Source: Dietzia alimentaria 72 (GTDB lineage: Bacteria > Actinomycetota > Actinomycetes > Mycobacteriales > Mycobacteriaceae). From it: 64,000 nt of DNA. Both the position numbers and the translations under genes were made by a program. Each line of letters begins with the position of its first letter. Position 1 is the stretch's first letter. The stretch lies in contig NZ_AGFF01000008.1 of the NCBI RefSeq assembly GCF_000226215.1, positions 124,001-188,000 on the forward strand, in the 5' to 3' direction. Under the pieces are notes generated by a model, which made no database searches, was not told the origin of the DNA, and saw nothing but the letters and a program-made list of their open reading frames with translations. Positions 53,432 through 63,622 of the stretch are shown here, one piece after another.

Positions 53432-55231
53432 TCAGGCGTACAGGGCCTCGATCTGCTTGGCGTACTTCTGGTGCACCACGTTGCGCTTGACCTTGAGCGA
53501 CGCGGTCAGCTCACCGGTCTCCTCCGTGAACTGGTCGGGGAGCACGTGATACTTCTTGATCGACTCGGTGTGCGAGACCAAATTGTTGGCCCGCGCGAGC
53601 AGCTGGTCAAGGTGCTCGATCATGTCGGCGTCCTTGAGCAGGTCGTACAACGAGCCGGACTTGTCGTGCTGCTTCTGCCACCGCTCAACGGCTTCCGGAT
53701 CGAGGGTGAGCAGCACGGAGATGAACGGCTGGCCGTCACCCACGCAGACGGCCTCGGCGATGAGCGGATCCGCGCGAAGTGCGTCCTCGAGCTGGTTGGG
53801 CGCGACGTTCTTGCCGCCCGCGGTCACGATGATTTCCTTTTTGCGGCCGGTGATGCGTAGGTAGCCGTCCTCGTCGAGTGAGCCGAGGTCACCGGTGCGG
53901 AACCATCCGTCCGCAAATGACTCCGCCGTGGCCTTCTCGTTCTGCCAGTAGCCGGAGGCGACGACCGGCCCGCTGACCTCGACCTCGCCGTCGGTCGCGA
54001 TCCTGACAGCGCAACCGGGGAGTGGCTGCCCGACGCTGCCGATCCGCATACGGTCAGGGGTGTTGACCGTGATGGCAGCACAGGTCTCGGTGAGCCCGTA
54101 GCCCTCGAAAATATTGACCCCAATACCGTCGAAGAAATGCGTCAGACGCTCACCCAACGCGGCACCACCTGAAATCGCGATCTCACAGCGTCCGCCGAGC
54201 GCGTTGACGAGCTTGGCGTAGACGAGCTTGGAGAACACCGCGTGGCGCAGCCGGAGTAGTGGACCGACTTTGCCCGCCCGATTGGCCTTGGAGTATGCGA
54301 CCGCGGTCTCGGCAGCCTTGGCGAACATCCAGGCCTTGAAGGCGCCACCGTCCTGCGCGGTCGCCTGGGCCTTGTTGTAAACCTTCTGGAAGACGCGCGG
54401 AACGGCCAGGATGTAGTGCGGCTTCATCTCACCGAACGTCTCGACGAGATTCGTGATGTCCGACGAGTGCGCGATGGTCACACCCGCGTGGAAGCCCGCG
54501 AAGGTGATGGCACGCGCCAGGACATGGGCCAGCGGCAGGAACATCACCGTGGTGGAGTCGTCGCGCAGGTACTGCTTGAACGGTGTCTCGAGCACCGCCA
54601 GCGTCTCGGACATGAAGTTCCGGTGCGTGAGCATGCAGCCCTTGGGCCTGCCGGTGGTGCCGGAGGTGTAGATCAACGTAGCGGGGGAGTCCGCGCGCAC
54701 CATGGACCGACGCTCGTCGAGCGCCGTCGCGTCGACCGTTTCACCTTCCGATGCCAAGGCCTCGAGTACGGGTGTCGCGCCGTCGATGATGAGTACCTCA
54801 CGACTGCCGTCCAGGCCTTCGACGCCCGCGCGGGCTGTAGCGGCATTGACGTCGTTCTCGACGATGATGAGTCGGGCGGCCGAGTCTTCCATGATCCAGC
54901 GGATCTGTTCGGCGCTCGAGCTGTCGTACACGGGCACCGTCACCGCGCCGGCGGCCCAGATGGCGAAGTCGATGACGTTCCACTCGTATCGGGTGGAACA
55001 CAGCAGGGCGACCCTGTCGCCTGCTTCGACTCCGCGCGCAATCAGCCCGCGTCCCGCGGCTCTGACCTCCTCGGCGAATTGCAGGTTGGTGACGTCCGTC
55101 CAACGGCCGTCGACGGGCTTCTGGAATGCCACGTTGCGCGGGCTCTGCTCTGCGCGGTCGTAGGCCGCCTGAACGCAGGACCAGTCGTCAGGGACGGTGA
55201 AGGTGGCGGGTGCGGCGATATATTCGCGCAA
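53432..55231 (-). CDS. Long-chain fatty acid-CoA ligase (FadD15-like)
   Basis: An AMP-forming acyl-CoA synthetase of 599 residues. The P-loop-like TLIYTSGTTGRPKG, the GYGLTETCAAI motif, WFRTGDLGSLDEDGYLRITGRKKE and the catalytic Lys region SLKVKRNVVHQKY are complete. I chose the TTG codon giving LREYIAAPATFTVPDDW because it is preceded by GGGAGG at 5 nt and matches the N-terminus of mycobacterial FadD15 (MREI-x-VPAPFTV). A GTG 42 nt upstream is the alternative but has no ribosome site. It is convergent with pimB', as Rv2187 is with Rv2188c. Confidence 0.93.
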   Translation of the reverse strand: MREYIAAPATFTVPDDWSCVQAAYDRAEQSPRNVAFQKPVDGRWTDVTNLQFAEEVRAAGRGLIARGVEAGDRVALLCSTRYEWNVIDFAIWAAGAVTVPVYDSSSAEQIRWIMEDSAARLIIVENDVNAATARAGVEGLDGSREVLIIDGATPVLEALASEGETVDATALDERRSMVRADSPATLIYTSGTTGRPKGCMLTHRNFMSETLAVLETPFKQYLRDDSTTVMFLPLAHVLARAITFAGFHAGVTIAHSSDITNLVETFGEMKPHYILAVPRVFQKVYNKAQATAQDGGAFKAWMFAKAAETAVAYSKANRAGKVGPLLRLRHAVFSKLVYAKLVNALGGRCEIAISGGAALGERLTHFFDGIGVNIFEGYGLTETCAAITVNTPDRMRIGSVGQPLPGCAVRIATDGEVEVSGPVVASGYWQNEKATAESFADGWFRTGDLGSLDEDGYLRITGRKKEIIVTAGGKNVAPNQLEDALRADPLIAEAVCVGDGQPFISVLLTLDPEAVERWQKQHDKSGSLYDLLKDADMIEHLDQLLARANNLVSHTESIKKYHVLPDQFTEETGELTASLKVKRNVVHQKYAKQIEALYA

Positions 55232-55355
55232 AGGGTCCTCCCGGTGGAGACGTTCCGTTATGTCGCCTGCCACACTATCCGCGCGGTCGGGGGAGGTCGA
55301 CGCCGCCCGGCATCACCCGACCACTGTGAAGAGCGCATCGCCGGTCGGAATGTGT

Positions 55356-55361
55356 GAAGCT
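55356..55361 (+). promoter_or_regulatory. -10 GAAGCT, possible leaderless start of SRPBCC gene
   Basis: GAAGCT ends 7 nt before the ATG. It keeps only the A and final T of TANNNT; included because of its exact spacing and the lack of a Shine-Dalgarno. Confidence 0.3.
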
Positions 55362-55368
55362 TGACGGT

Positions 55369-55830
55369 ATGAACGAGGACAACGGTGCCCCCGAGGTCTG
55401 GCCGACCAAGGATTCCACGGTGGTCGATGCCCCGGTGGACGTGGTCATGGCGGTGATTTCCGACTTCAGCGCCTACCCGGAATGGTCCGCGTCGATTCGT
55501 GCCGCAGAGGTCGTGTCCACGGGCGCGGATGGTCGTCCGGACCAGGTCCGTTTCCAACTCGAGGCGGGCGCGATCGTCGACGAGTACGTGCTTCATTATT
55601 CCTGGTCGGCGGACAACCGCGGTCTGGAATGGCAGTTGGAGAGCTCTACGCTGCAGAAGTCCCAGCGCGGCAGCTACAAACTGGCGCCCGTGAGCGGTGG
55701 CACGCGGGTGGACTACGAGTTGGAGATCGAACTCGTGGTGCCGGTCATCGGCAGTCTGCGCAGTCGTGCCGAGCGCAGGATCCTCGAAGACGCGCTGAGC
55801 GAACTCAAACGTCGGGCGGAGTCCCGGTGA
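55369..55830 (+). CDS. SRPBCC (START/polyketide cyclase-like) protein
   Basis: A 153-residue helix-grip protein, counterpart of Rv2185c (TB16.3). It begins with the strand STVVDAPVDVVMAVISDFSAYPEWSASIRAAEVV, the usual SRPBCC opening with the Y-P-x-W signature, and ends in the long C-terminal helix IGSLRSRAERRILEDALSELKRRAE. These proteins bind small hydrophobic ligands in a deep cavity; no ligand can be named. The stop TGA overlaps the GTG of the ArsA-like gene (GTGA), so the two are translationally coupled as in mycobacteria. Confidence 0.9.
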   Translation: MNEDNGAPEVWPTKDSTVVDAPVDVVMAVISDFSAYPEWSASIRAAEVVSTGADGRPDQVRFQLEAGAIVDEYVLHYSWSADNRGLEWQLESSTLQKSQRGSYKLAPVSGGTRVDYELEIELVVPVIGSLRSRAERRILEDALSELKRRAESR

Positions 55831-56711
55831 CCGAGACTCTGGTCGTCGTCATTCTGGGTGGCGATCCCGCGCAACGCGCCGCCACCACCGCGAACCTCCT
55901 CTCGGACGGGCGCACCGCACTCGTCCTGACCGGCCACCCGAATGCCGTGGACCCCCGCTTGGCCACCGGCGACCACGGTTCCGTCGAGATCCGTCCTGAA
56001 GACCCGATCTTGCGTCTGGAGGCGTACCGCTCGGGATCGGTGGACCCGGACGACGACGTCCTTGCCGCACTGTCCGCCGGCGGCGACACCCCGCTCTCAG
56101 CAGTGCTGGGTTGGGAGTACGCCCGCCGCGCCGCGCGTGCCGGGTACTGGGACGTCGTGGTGGTGGAACTCGATGGCGACATCTCCGCGGTCCGCCGGAT
56201 CTCCGCGGCCGGGGAGCTCGCCGCCTTTGTCGAGTCGAGGTGGCCCGCGCACGTCCGGTTCGCGTCGATGGCGGCGGGAGACCGCGCGGATACACGAATA
56301 AGGGAGGCCCACCGTCTCGCGTCCCTCGCCGGCGACGTGGCCGATTTCCTTGCCGGCCCGCTAGAGGTGCACGTGGTGGGCAGCGCACCCGAGGGGACGG
56401 TGGCGATGGCGGCCCTGGCCAGGGGAGCTGTCCACCCCGAGGTCACATCTGACGGTGTCGGGGGGTACCTGGTCGAGTATCCGGTTCCCACCCGTCCCTC
56501 TTCACCGGTGACGGTCGAGGGGGACAGACTCCGTCTGGAACACGACGGGTTCCGGGCGGTATTGCCTCTGCCTTCACTGCTGGCGCGATGCGAACTCGTC
56601 GGGACCGAGTTCGACGCCGACGCCGGCCGAGTGGTCGCCCGCTTCGTGCCCGACCCGGAGCTGTGGCCCCCGAATCTGGTGCCGAGCGGATCCGCGGGCC
56701 AGGCCGGGTAG
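55827..56711 (+). CDS. ArsA-like protein with degenerate P-loop
   Basis: A 294-residue protein in the place of Rv2184c, an ArsA/Get3-like ATPase. The N-terminus VVVILGGDPAQRAATTANLLS has the position but not the residues of the GKGGVGKTT P-loop, so nucleotide binding is doubtful. A middle region (GYWDVVVVELDG) resembles the switch strand. The C-terminal part GYLVEYPVPTRPSSPVTVEGDRLRLEHDGFRAVLPLPSLLARCELVGTEFDADAGRVVARF resembles the HSP20-like domain found at the end of actinobacterial ArsA-like proteins. It is shorter than Rv2184c as I recall it (about 380). Coupled to the SRPBCC gene. Confidence 0.7.
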   Translation: MTETLVVVILGGDPAQRAATTANLLSDGRTALVLTGHPNAVDPRLATGDHGSVEIRPEDPILRLEAYRSGSVDPDDDVLAALSAGGDTPLSAVLGWEYARRAARAGYWDVVVVELDGDISAVRRISAAGELAAFVESRWPAHVRFASMAAGDRADTRIREAHRLASLAGDVADFLAGPLEVHVVGSAPEGTVAMAALARGAVHPEVTSDGVGGYLVEYPVPTRPSSPVTVEGDRLRLEHDGFRAVLPLPSLLARCELVGTEFDADAGRVVARFVPDPELWPPNLVPSGSAGQAG

Positions 56712-56732
56712 TATCTGCTTTCGTTAACACCC

Positions 56733-57497
56733 ATGACGCGAGGACCGGTGACCACGGTGCTGTACTACCTGTTCAAACACGTGCTCATCGGCCCGTTCCT
56801 GCGGCTTACCAGTCGGTGTGTTGTGACCGGTCGGGAGAACTTCCCCCGCCACGGTCCCGCGCTGTTGGTCGGCAACCATGAATCGGTGGCGGACTGGTTG
56901 TTCATGCCGCTTCTGGTTCCTCGCCGGGTGACCTTTCTGGCCAAGAGCGATTACTTCACCGGGACGGGCATCCGCGGCATGCTGAGTCGCTGGTTCTTCG
57001 CCGGCTCCGGGCAGCACCCGATTGATCGCACAAATGCGGACGCCGCCCAGGCCGCGCTCGACGCGGGGCTTGAAGTCCTGTCGAGGGGCGAGGTCCTGTG
57101 CATCTACCCCGAGGGCACCCGCTCGCCGGACGGTCGCTTGTTCCGGGGCAAGACCGGTCCGGCCCGTCTCGCTCTCCGCGCCGGGGTGCCGATCATCCCC
57201 GTGGGCGTGATCGGCGGTGGTGATTACATCCGCGGGCTCAGCCGACTCCGCTTCGGACGCCGGCCCGAGATCCGCATCAAGGTGGGGGAGCCGGTCGACC
57301 TGTCACCGTGGGCGGGCAGGGCGGGCGACCGCACCGCAGAACGAGAGCTCACCGACGAGTTCATGCGTCATATCCAGGCGCTCACCGGTCAGGAGTACGT
57401 ACCCGACACGTACGGTGCCGATATGAAGAAGCGCTACGAAGCGGTCCAGAAGGCGGGCCGGAACATGCTGGACCAGCCCGTCGAGGGCATGCGCTGA
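56733..57497 (+). CDS. 1-acyl-sn-glycerol-3-phosphate acyltransferase family protein
   Basis: A 254-residue PlsC-type acyltransferase, counterpart of Rv2182c. The catalytic motif is NHESVADW (HX4D), followed by FLAKSDYF, the EGTRSPDG motif and GVPIIPVGVIGG. It would transfer an acyl chain to lysophosphatidic acid or a related lysolipid in the membrane. One weak N-terminal hydrophobic segment (TTVLYYLFKHVLIGPFLRL) may associate it with the membrane. The next gene starts 4 nt after the stop. Confidence 0.9.
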   Translation: MTRGPVTTVLYYLFKHVLIGPFLRLTSRCVVTGRENFPRHGPALLVGNHESVADWLFMPLLVPRRVTFLAKSDYFTGTGIRGMLSRWFFAGSGQHPIDRTNADAAQAALDAGLEVLSRGEVLCIYPEGTRSPDGRLFRGKTGPARLALRAGVPIIPVGVIGGGDYIRGLSRLRFGRRPEIRIKVGEPVDLSPWAGRAGDRTAERELTDEFMRHIQALTGQEYVPDTYGADMKKRYEAVQKAGRNMLDQPVEGMR

Positions 57498-57501
57498 CGA
57501 C

Positions 57502-57999
57502 GTGCGTTATTTCTACGACTGTGAGTTCATCGAAGACGGCACCACTATCGAGTTGATCTCGGTTGGTGTGGTGGCGGAGGACGGACGCGAGTTCTACGCC
57601 GTGTCGACCGAATTCGATCCTGCCGCTGCCGGTCCCTGGGTGCGACGCAACGTGTTACCGAAACTTCCGAACCCCTCGTCCCCGGCCTGGATGTCGCGAA
57701 CCCGGATCAGAGACAAGCTGTACGAGTTCGTCACCGCGCCGCCGGCCGGCGGAGTGGAGATGTGGGCGTGGATCGGTGCCTACGACCACGTGGCGATCTG
57801 CCAGCTGTGGGGGGACATGACTGCTCTCCCGGCCGCCATGCCCCGTTTCACGCGGGATGTGCGGCAGCTCTGGGAGATGGCGGACAAGCCCGAACTGCCG
57901 CCGCACCCCGGTGGTGAGCACGACGCGCTCGCCGACGCCCGGCATGCGCTCATGCGGTTTCGCGCCATCGCGGCCAGGGCTCCCCACCTGGGTCTCTGA
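57502..57999 (+). CDS. 3'-5' exoribonuclease (Rv2179c-like, DEDDh)
   Basis: A 165-residue RNase of the family defined by Rv2179c (polyadenylate-specific 3'-exoribonuclease AS). The acidic residues are Asp6 and Glu8 in YFYDCEFIEDG, Asp95 in AYDHVAI, His140 and Asp145 in GGEHDALADAR, giving a full DEDDh site. It probably trims 3' overhangs on RNA. The GTG start lies 4 nt after the acyltransferase stop and has no strong Shine-Dalgarno, so coupling is likely. Confidence 0.92.
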   Translation: MRYFYDCEFIEDGTTIELISVGVVAEDGREFYAVSTEFDPAAAGPWVRRNVLPKLPNPSSPAWMSRTRIRDKLYEFVTAPPAGGVEMWAWIGAYDHVAICQLWGDMTALPAAMPRFTRDVRQLWEMADKPELPPHPGGEHDALADARHALMRFRAIAARAPHLGL

Positions 58000-59442
<1,443 letters not shown>

Positions 59443-59458
59443 CCAACTCGGGAGCGGA

Positions 59459-61618
59459 TCAACCGAGAGCGTCGATCTCCACCCCGGATCCACGGGCGAC
59501 CACACGTCCGGGCAGCGGCGTCTGGCCGTAGACGATGCCGCGGGACGTGCCGGTGTCGATAGTCGCGCGCAGTCCCGCGTCCTCAAGGGCCCGTCGCGCG
59601 TCAGAGGCCCGGGATCCCAGCACCACGGGAACGGTCACCGCGTCGGAAGGCACGACCCGCACCACCGCGTTATCGGGATCCACCCGCTGGCCAGCCGCAG
59701 GTTCGGTGCGCACCACGTGGCCGTCCGCGATCTGTCGATCGGTGACCGGGGATTCGCGGACGATTGTGAACCCGGCTTCGGTCAGGATGTCGGTCGCCTC
59801 GTCGAGGGGCGCATCGCGGGTATCGGGAACGGTCAGTGCATTGGACACGAGCAGGGTGATCTTGTCGCCGCGTGCCACGCCGGTTCCGTTCTCCGGGTCG
59901 GTGCCCACGGCGTGCCCGCCCTCCACCTCGTCGTCGTAGATCCTCTCGACGCGTGACACAGTGAGGCTGGCCCCCTCCAACGCGTTACGCGCCTGGTCCT
60001 CCGCCAGGCCCGCGACGTCGGGAACGGCAACGGGTGCTGGTCCGGAGCTGGTCACCATGGATACCCTCGCGCCCACGTCGACCGTCGTGCCCGCCCGCGG
60101 CTCCAGCGACACCACCTGACCCTTGGGCACCGAATCTGAGTGTTCGGCGGTCCCCCGGATCGGTTCTAGGGAGTTCTCCCGCAGCAGCGTGGACACCGCC
60201 TCGACGGATCGGTCCGCACCCACCGGGGGTACCACGGGACGGCCGACGGAAACCAGGACCGCCACGGTGTCGCCGCGTGGGACTCGCTCCCCGGCGGCGG
60301 GATCGGTACCGACGAGTCCGGTCGGCGGTACGTCGTTGCTGAAGGCGTCCCGCGTGGTGGCCGCCAGCCCGACTGCGTTGACGGCGTCTGTGGCCTGCCC
60401 GATGGACATGCCCTGGACCGATGGCACCTCCACGAAGCGACCTGATCCGAGCCACCAGCCCGCTACGGCCAGGGCGATGGCGGCAGCGAGCGCCACCACG
60501 AGCCACAACAGACCTGACCGGCGCTGCGGGCGCATCAGGTCGCGCCTCTGCGGGGACTCGATCTGAGCGCCCGGAGAGGGCCCGGCCGAGCGGGTCTCAA
60601 CCCGGGTCGGCGTCGGGCCGCCCGGATGACGGAGGGCCTCGCCGCTCTCGCGGTCGGCGGCGTCGAACTCGGACTCGCCGCCGGGGGCGGACCGTGCCGC
60701 GGCAGCCCGGGCCCGAGACCAGGAGGACTGCTGCGGTGCGGGGACCACGTAGGCAGGGAACTTGCCCGTCCCGGCGGCGTCGTCGAGGTCTCTGAGCATG
60801 GAGTCGGCGTCGGCGTAGCGGTCTTCGCGGCTGCGACGGGTGGCATGGAGGACGAGGTGGTCGAGGTCTTCCGCCACGGTGTCAGAGTGGTCGGAGGGGG
60901 CGGGGACGTCGGTGTCGAGTCGGCGGTAGGCGACGGCGATGTTGTTGTCACCGGAGAAGGGCGGTTCACCGGTGAGCATCTCGTACGCCAGGACTCCGAG
61001 CGAGTACAGGTCGGACCGGGCGTCGGTGTCCGCGCCGGTTATCTGTTCGGGGGAGAGGTAGGCGGCGGTGCCCATCACGACGCTGCTGGAGGTGGCCCGG
61101 GATTCGGCCACGGCCCGGACGAGGCCGAAATCCGCGAGTTTGACGGCACCGGTGCCCGAGATCAGGACGTTCTCGGGTTTGATGTCGCGGTGCACCAGGC
61201 CGGCACCGTGAGCTTCGCGCAGCGCACCGAGGAGGGGGCGCAGCACGGCGGCTGCGGCGTACGGCGGCATGGGGCCGCGCTCGTCCAGTAGCTCGCGCAA
61301 TGTGCCGCCGGGCACGAGCTCCATGACGAGGAAGGCGATGTCGCCTTCAACGCCCTGGTCGAAGACCTGCACTATGCCGGGGTCGGACAGTTTCGCGGCG
61401 GAGCGGGCCTCAAGGGTGAAGCGATCGACGAAGGCGCTGTCGCCGGCGAGGGTGGGGTCGAGTAGCTTGACGGCCACGTGACGGTCCAGCCGTTCGTCGG
61501 TTGCCAGGTGGACGATCGACATCCCACCCCGCGCGATCACGGCGTCGAGCCGGTAACGCCCGTCCAAGAGCGTGCCCGGTCCCGGGAGGCGGCCGTCATA
61601 TGTGCTCATGCCGTCCAT
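59459..61618 (-). CDS. pknL: Ser/Thr protein kinase with five PASTA repeats (PknL-like)
   Basis: A 719-residue transmembrane receptor kinase. The cytoplasmic kinase domain spans about 21-280 with the Gly loop IARGGMSIVHLAT, Lys51, HRDIKPEN (catalytic Asp145), DFG at 163-165 and the activation-loop GTAAYLSPEQ. A juxtamembrane linker leads to one membrane helix (about 369-390). Outside are five PASTA units starting near VEVPSVQG, PVVPPVGA, VAVPDVAG, LTVPDTRD and VTVPVVLG. This long form resembles C. glutamicum PknL; M. tuberculosis PknL (about 400 residues) lacks the PASTA part. The next gene upstream, divergent, encodes an Rv2175c-like protein, a known PknL substrate. The first ATG has GAGGGG nearby; a second ATG 9 nt later is possible. 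Confidence 0.95.
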   Translation of the reverse strand: MDGMSTYDGRLPGPGTLLDGRYRLDAVIARGGMSIVHLATDERLDRHVAVKLLDPTLAGDSAFVDRFTLEARSAAKLSDPGIVQVFDQGVEGDIAFLVMELVPGGTLRELLDERGPMPPYAAAAVLRPLLGALREAHGAGLVHRDIKPENVLISGTGAVKLADFGLVRAVAESRATSSSVVMGTAAYLSPEQITGADTDARSDLYSLGVLAYEMLTGEPPFSGDNNIAVAYRRLDTDVPAPSDHSDTVAEDLDHLVLHATRRSREDRYADADSMLRDLDDAAGTGKFPAYVVPAPQQSSWSRARAAAARSAPGGESEFDAADRESGEALRHPGGPTPTRVETRSAGPSPGAQIESPQRRDLMRPQRRSGLLWLVVALAAAIALAVAGWWLGSGRFVEVPSVQGMSIGQATDAVNAVGLAATTRDAFSNDVPPTGLVGTDPAAGERVPRGDTVAVLVSVGRPVVPPVGADRSVEAVSTLLRENSLEPIRGTAEHSDSVPKGQVVSLEPRAGTTVDVGARVSMVTSSGPAPVAVPDVAGLAEDQARNALEGASLTVSRVERIYDDEVEGGHAVGTDPENGTGVARGDKITLLVSNALTVPDTRDAPLDEATDILTEAGFTIVRESPVTDRQIADGHVVRTEPAAGQRVDPDNAVVRVVPSDAVTVPVVLGSRASDARRALEDAGLRATIDTGTSRGIVYGQTPLPGRVVARGSGVEIDALG

Positions 61619-61695
61619 TCTGCCCCTCGGGCCTCAAGAACGGTACGGCGCGACGCGGAGCGGGCAGTGGTGCGGCCCGCGGGCGCTCGGGCGTC

Positions 61696-61701
61696 TAACG
61701 T
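61696..61701 (+). promoter_or_regulatory. -10 TAACGT, leaderless start of Rv2175c-like gene
   Basis: TAACGT ends 7 nt before the GTG at 61709, choosing it over two in-frame GTGs upstream at 61700 and 61703. Confidence 0.55.
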
Positions 61702-61708
61702 GGTGTGC

Positions 61709-62077
61709 GTGAGTAGCATTCCGCACAGCGACGACGTCCTGCCCGCCGGCACCGAGACCATCAACCTTCCCGAGGTGTCCGAGCGTCTCGGCATCCCTGT
61801 GACTAGGGTCCATGATCTTCTGCGCGACGGGTCACTGCTCGCCGTGAGGCGCGCGGGCATCATGGTTGTGCCGGCGTTGTTCCTGGATGACGACGACGAG
61901 ATCGTCCGCTTCCTCCCGGGGCTTGTCTCCGTGCTCAGAGACGGTGGGTTCAGCGACGAGGAGATCCTTCGCTGGCTGTTCGACCAGGATGAGAGCCTGC
62001 CAGGGAGGCCGGCCGAGGCGCTCCACGGTCACAGCGCCCGCGAGGTCATGCGGCGCGCGCAGGCTATGGCGTTCTGA
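61709..62077 (+). CDS. Rv2175c-like DNA-binding protein
   Basis: A 122-residue protein with an N-terminal winged helix-turn-helix (INLPEVSERLGIPVTRVHDLLRDGSLLAVRRAGIMVVP) and a C-terminal helical part (LFDQDESLPGRPAEALHGHSAREVMRRAQAMAF). It matches Rv2175c, which is phosphorylated by PknL on a Thr in its flexible N-terminus, lowering DNA binding; here Ser and Thr residues also occur in the N-terminal tail (VSSIPHSDDVLPAGTET). Divergent from pknL. The 3' end overlaps the convergent mannosyltransferase gene by 14 nt. Confidence 0.9.
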   Translation: MSSIPHSDDVLPAGTETINLPEVSERLGIPVTRVHDLLRDGSLLAVRRAGIMVVPALFLDDDDEIVRFLPGLVSVLRDGGFSDEEILRWLFDQDESLPGRPAEALHGHSAREVMRRAQAMAF

Positions 62078-63551
62078 AGGAGCCCGACGGGTCGGGCGGA
62101 TCCGGCACGTGCGTCGTCGCCCGCCGCCACCACATGCCCGTGAGCAGAGTGGCGGCCAGCGCGATCCCGACGAGCAGAGGACTGTAGAGACTGGTCGAGC
62201 CATTGGGGCCGATAGCCATCACGAGGAACACGGTCACACAAACGGCTGCCGTGGTGGCCCGTCGGCCGGGTCGGGCGGGGAACCAGAACGCGGCCACCCA
62301 CACGTGGTACCAGGGCCAGGACAGTGTATTGAGCACCACGAACGCCAACATCGCCAGCATGATCCCGCGGAGCGCGTTCCGTGTGTGCTGGCGGTGGAAC
62401 CACCACACGAGCACCAGGGTCGTCGCGAGGACCACCTGGCCGACGGTGCGTGCCACGGCGAGGATGTCCTCGAACCCGTGTGCATCCCACACTGCGTGCA
62501 CTAGGTGCGCGGCTGCGGTGGGCGCGCTGAGGTAGTTGATCACGCGGTCGGAGACAGAGATGGCATGGATCCACCCGACGCCCGTTCCGGAGGCCACGGT
62601 GATCAGAGCGAACACCGTCAGTGCCACCGCGGCGGCGACTGCGGTGTCCGCCGTGGCGCCGAGAACGGGGCGGCTGGTGGCTGACGAGCGGCGCCGGTCG
62701 AGGGCGATCCACAGCAGGAACGGAGCCACGATCACGGCTGTGGCTTTGAAGGCGACCGCGATGCCGATCGCCGCCCCGGCCCACGCGTACCTCCGATCGA
62801 GGGTGAGAATTACCGCACCCACGCAGGCGACGAGCGGGAAGATCTCGTTGTGCAGCCCGCCCGCCACGTGGATCACCGTCAACGGTGAGGCGCACGCCAG
62901 CCAGACCGTTGCGCCAGGGTCGACCCCGGCGCGTCGTGCCGCGATCACCAGCAGCGCCACGAGTCCGGCAAGGGCCGCGAGGACCGCCAATCGAAGGATG
63001 ATGACGCCCACGGCAGGGTGCCCGCCGGACAGGGCCACCACGATCCGCATGGACAGCAGGTGGAGTGGACCGTAGGGGGTGGCGGTGGACTGCCAGTCCG
63101 GGCTGACCTCGGTGGTGAAGGGCCCTGGGTTGGCCTCGGGGCCGAACTTGTACGGGTCGACCCCGGCTGCGGTCATGGCCCCCTGGGCGAGGTAGGACCA
63201 GGCGTCGCGGCTGAAGAGCGGGATCGACGGCAGCATGGGGAGCGACCACAATGCTGTGGCCCAGGCGGCGTCCCGGGCGGGCAGACGTCCGGACACGGCG
63301 CGCGGGCCCAACGCGAGCCACGAAGTCACCATGAGCGTCACGCCGACCCACGTCAGGATCAGCGCGAGGACGCCGCCGTGACCGAAGGTGTATCCGGGAA
63401 GTCCGAGAGCGACGGCCGGGCCACCGTCCACGGGTAGTGCGCCCGCGCCGAAGCCGCCGAGAGTGAGTAGGACCGCACCGATGATTCCGCGCCGCAGTGC
63501 GGGGCCGGAAGGACCGGACAGGGCGCTACGTGCCGACTCCGCCGTCGTCAT
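62064..63551 (-). CDS. mptA: Polyprenol-phosphate-mannose-dependent alpha-1,6-mannosyltransferase (MptA-like)
   Basis: A 495-residue GT-C membrane glycosyltransferase with about 12 hydrophobic helices, counterpart of Rv2174, which builds the alpha-1,6 mannan core of lipomannan outside the membrane. The GT-C acidic motif region after the first helices is SRDAWSYLAQGAMTAAGVDPYKFGP, followed by YGPLHLLSMRIV; HVAGGLHNEIFPL and WPWYHVWVAAFWF are typical. I chose the ATG at 63551; a GTG at 63620, 2 nt after the synthase stop, would add 23 residues and is a real alternative by coupling. It continues the pathway begun by the PimB'-like enzyme. Confidence 0.9.
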   Translation of the reverse strand: MTTAESARSALSGPSGPALRRGIIGAVLLTLGGFGAGALPVDGGPAVALGLPGYTFGHGGVLALILTWVGVTLMVTSWLALGPRAVSGRLPARDAAWATALWSLPMLPSIPLFSRDAWSYLAQGAMTAAGVDPYKFGPEANPGPFTTEVSPDWQSTATPYGPLHLLSMRIVVALSGGHPAVGVIILRLAVLAALAGLVALLVIAARRAGVDPGATVWLACASPLTVIHVAGGLHNEIFPLVACVGAVILTLDRRYAWAGAAIGIAVAFKATAVIVAPFLLWIALDRRRSSATSRPVLGATADTAVAAAVALTVFALITVASGTGVGWIHAISVSDRVINYLSAPTAAAHLVHAVWDAHGFEDILAVARTVGQVVLATTLVLVWWFHRQHTRNALRGIMLAMLAFVVLNTLSWPWYHVWVAAFWFPARPGRRATTAAVCVTVFLVMAIGPNGSTSLYSPLLVGIALAATLLTGMWWRRATTHVPDPPDPSGSFRTP

Positions 63552-63622
63552 GGTCACCGTCCGTATCCGTGACGACGACGTGGACGCGATCGTCGGGACC
63601 GTGCCTTTCGCAGGATCCACGC

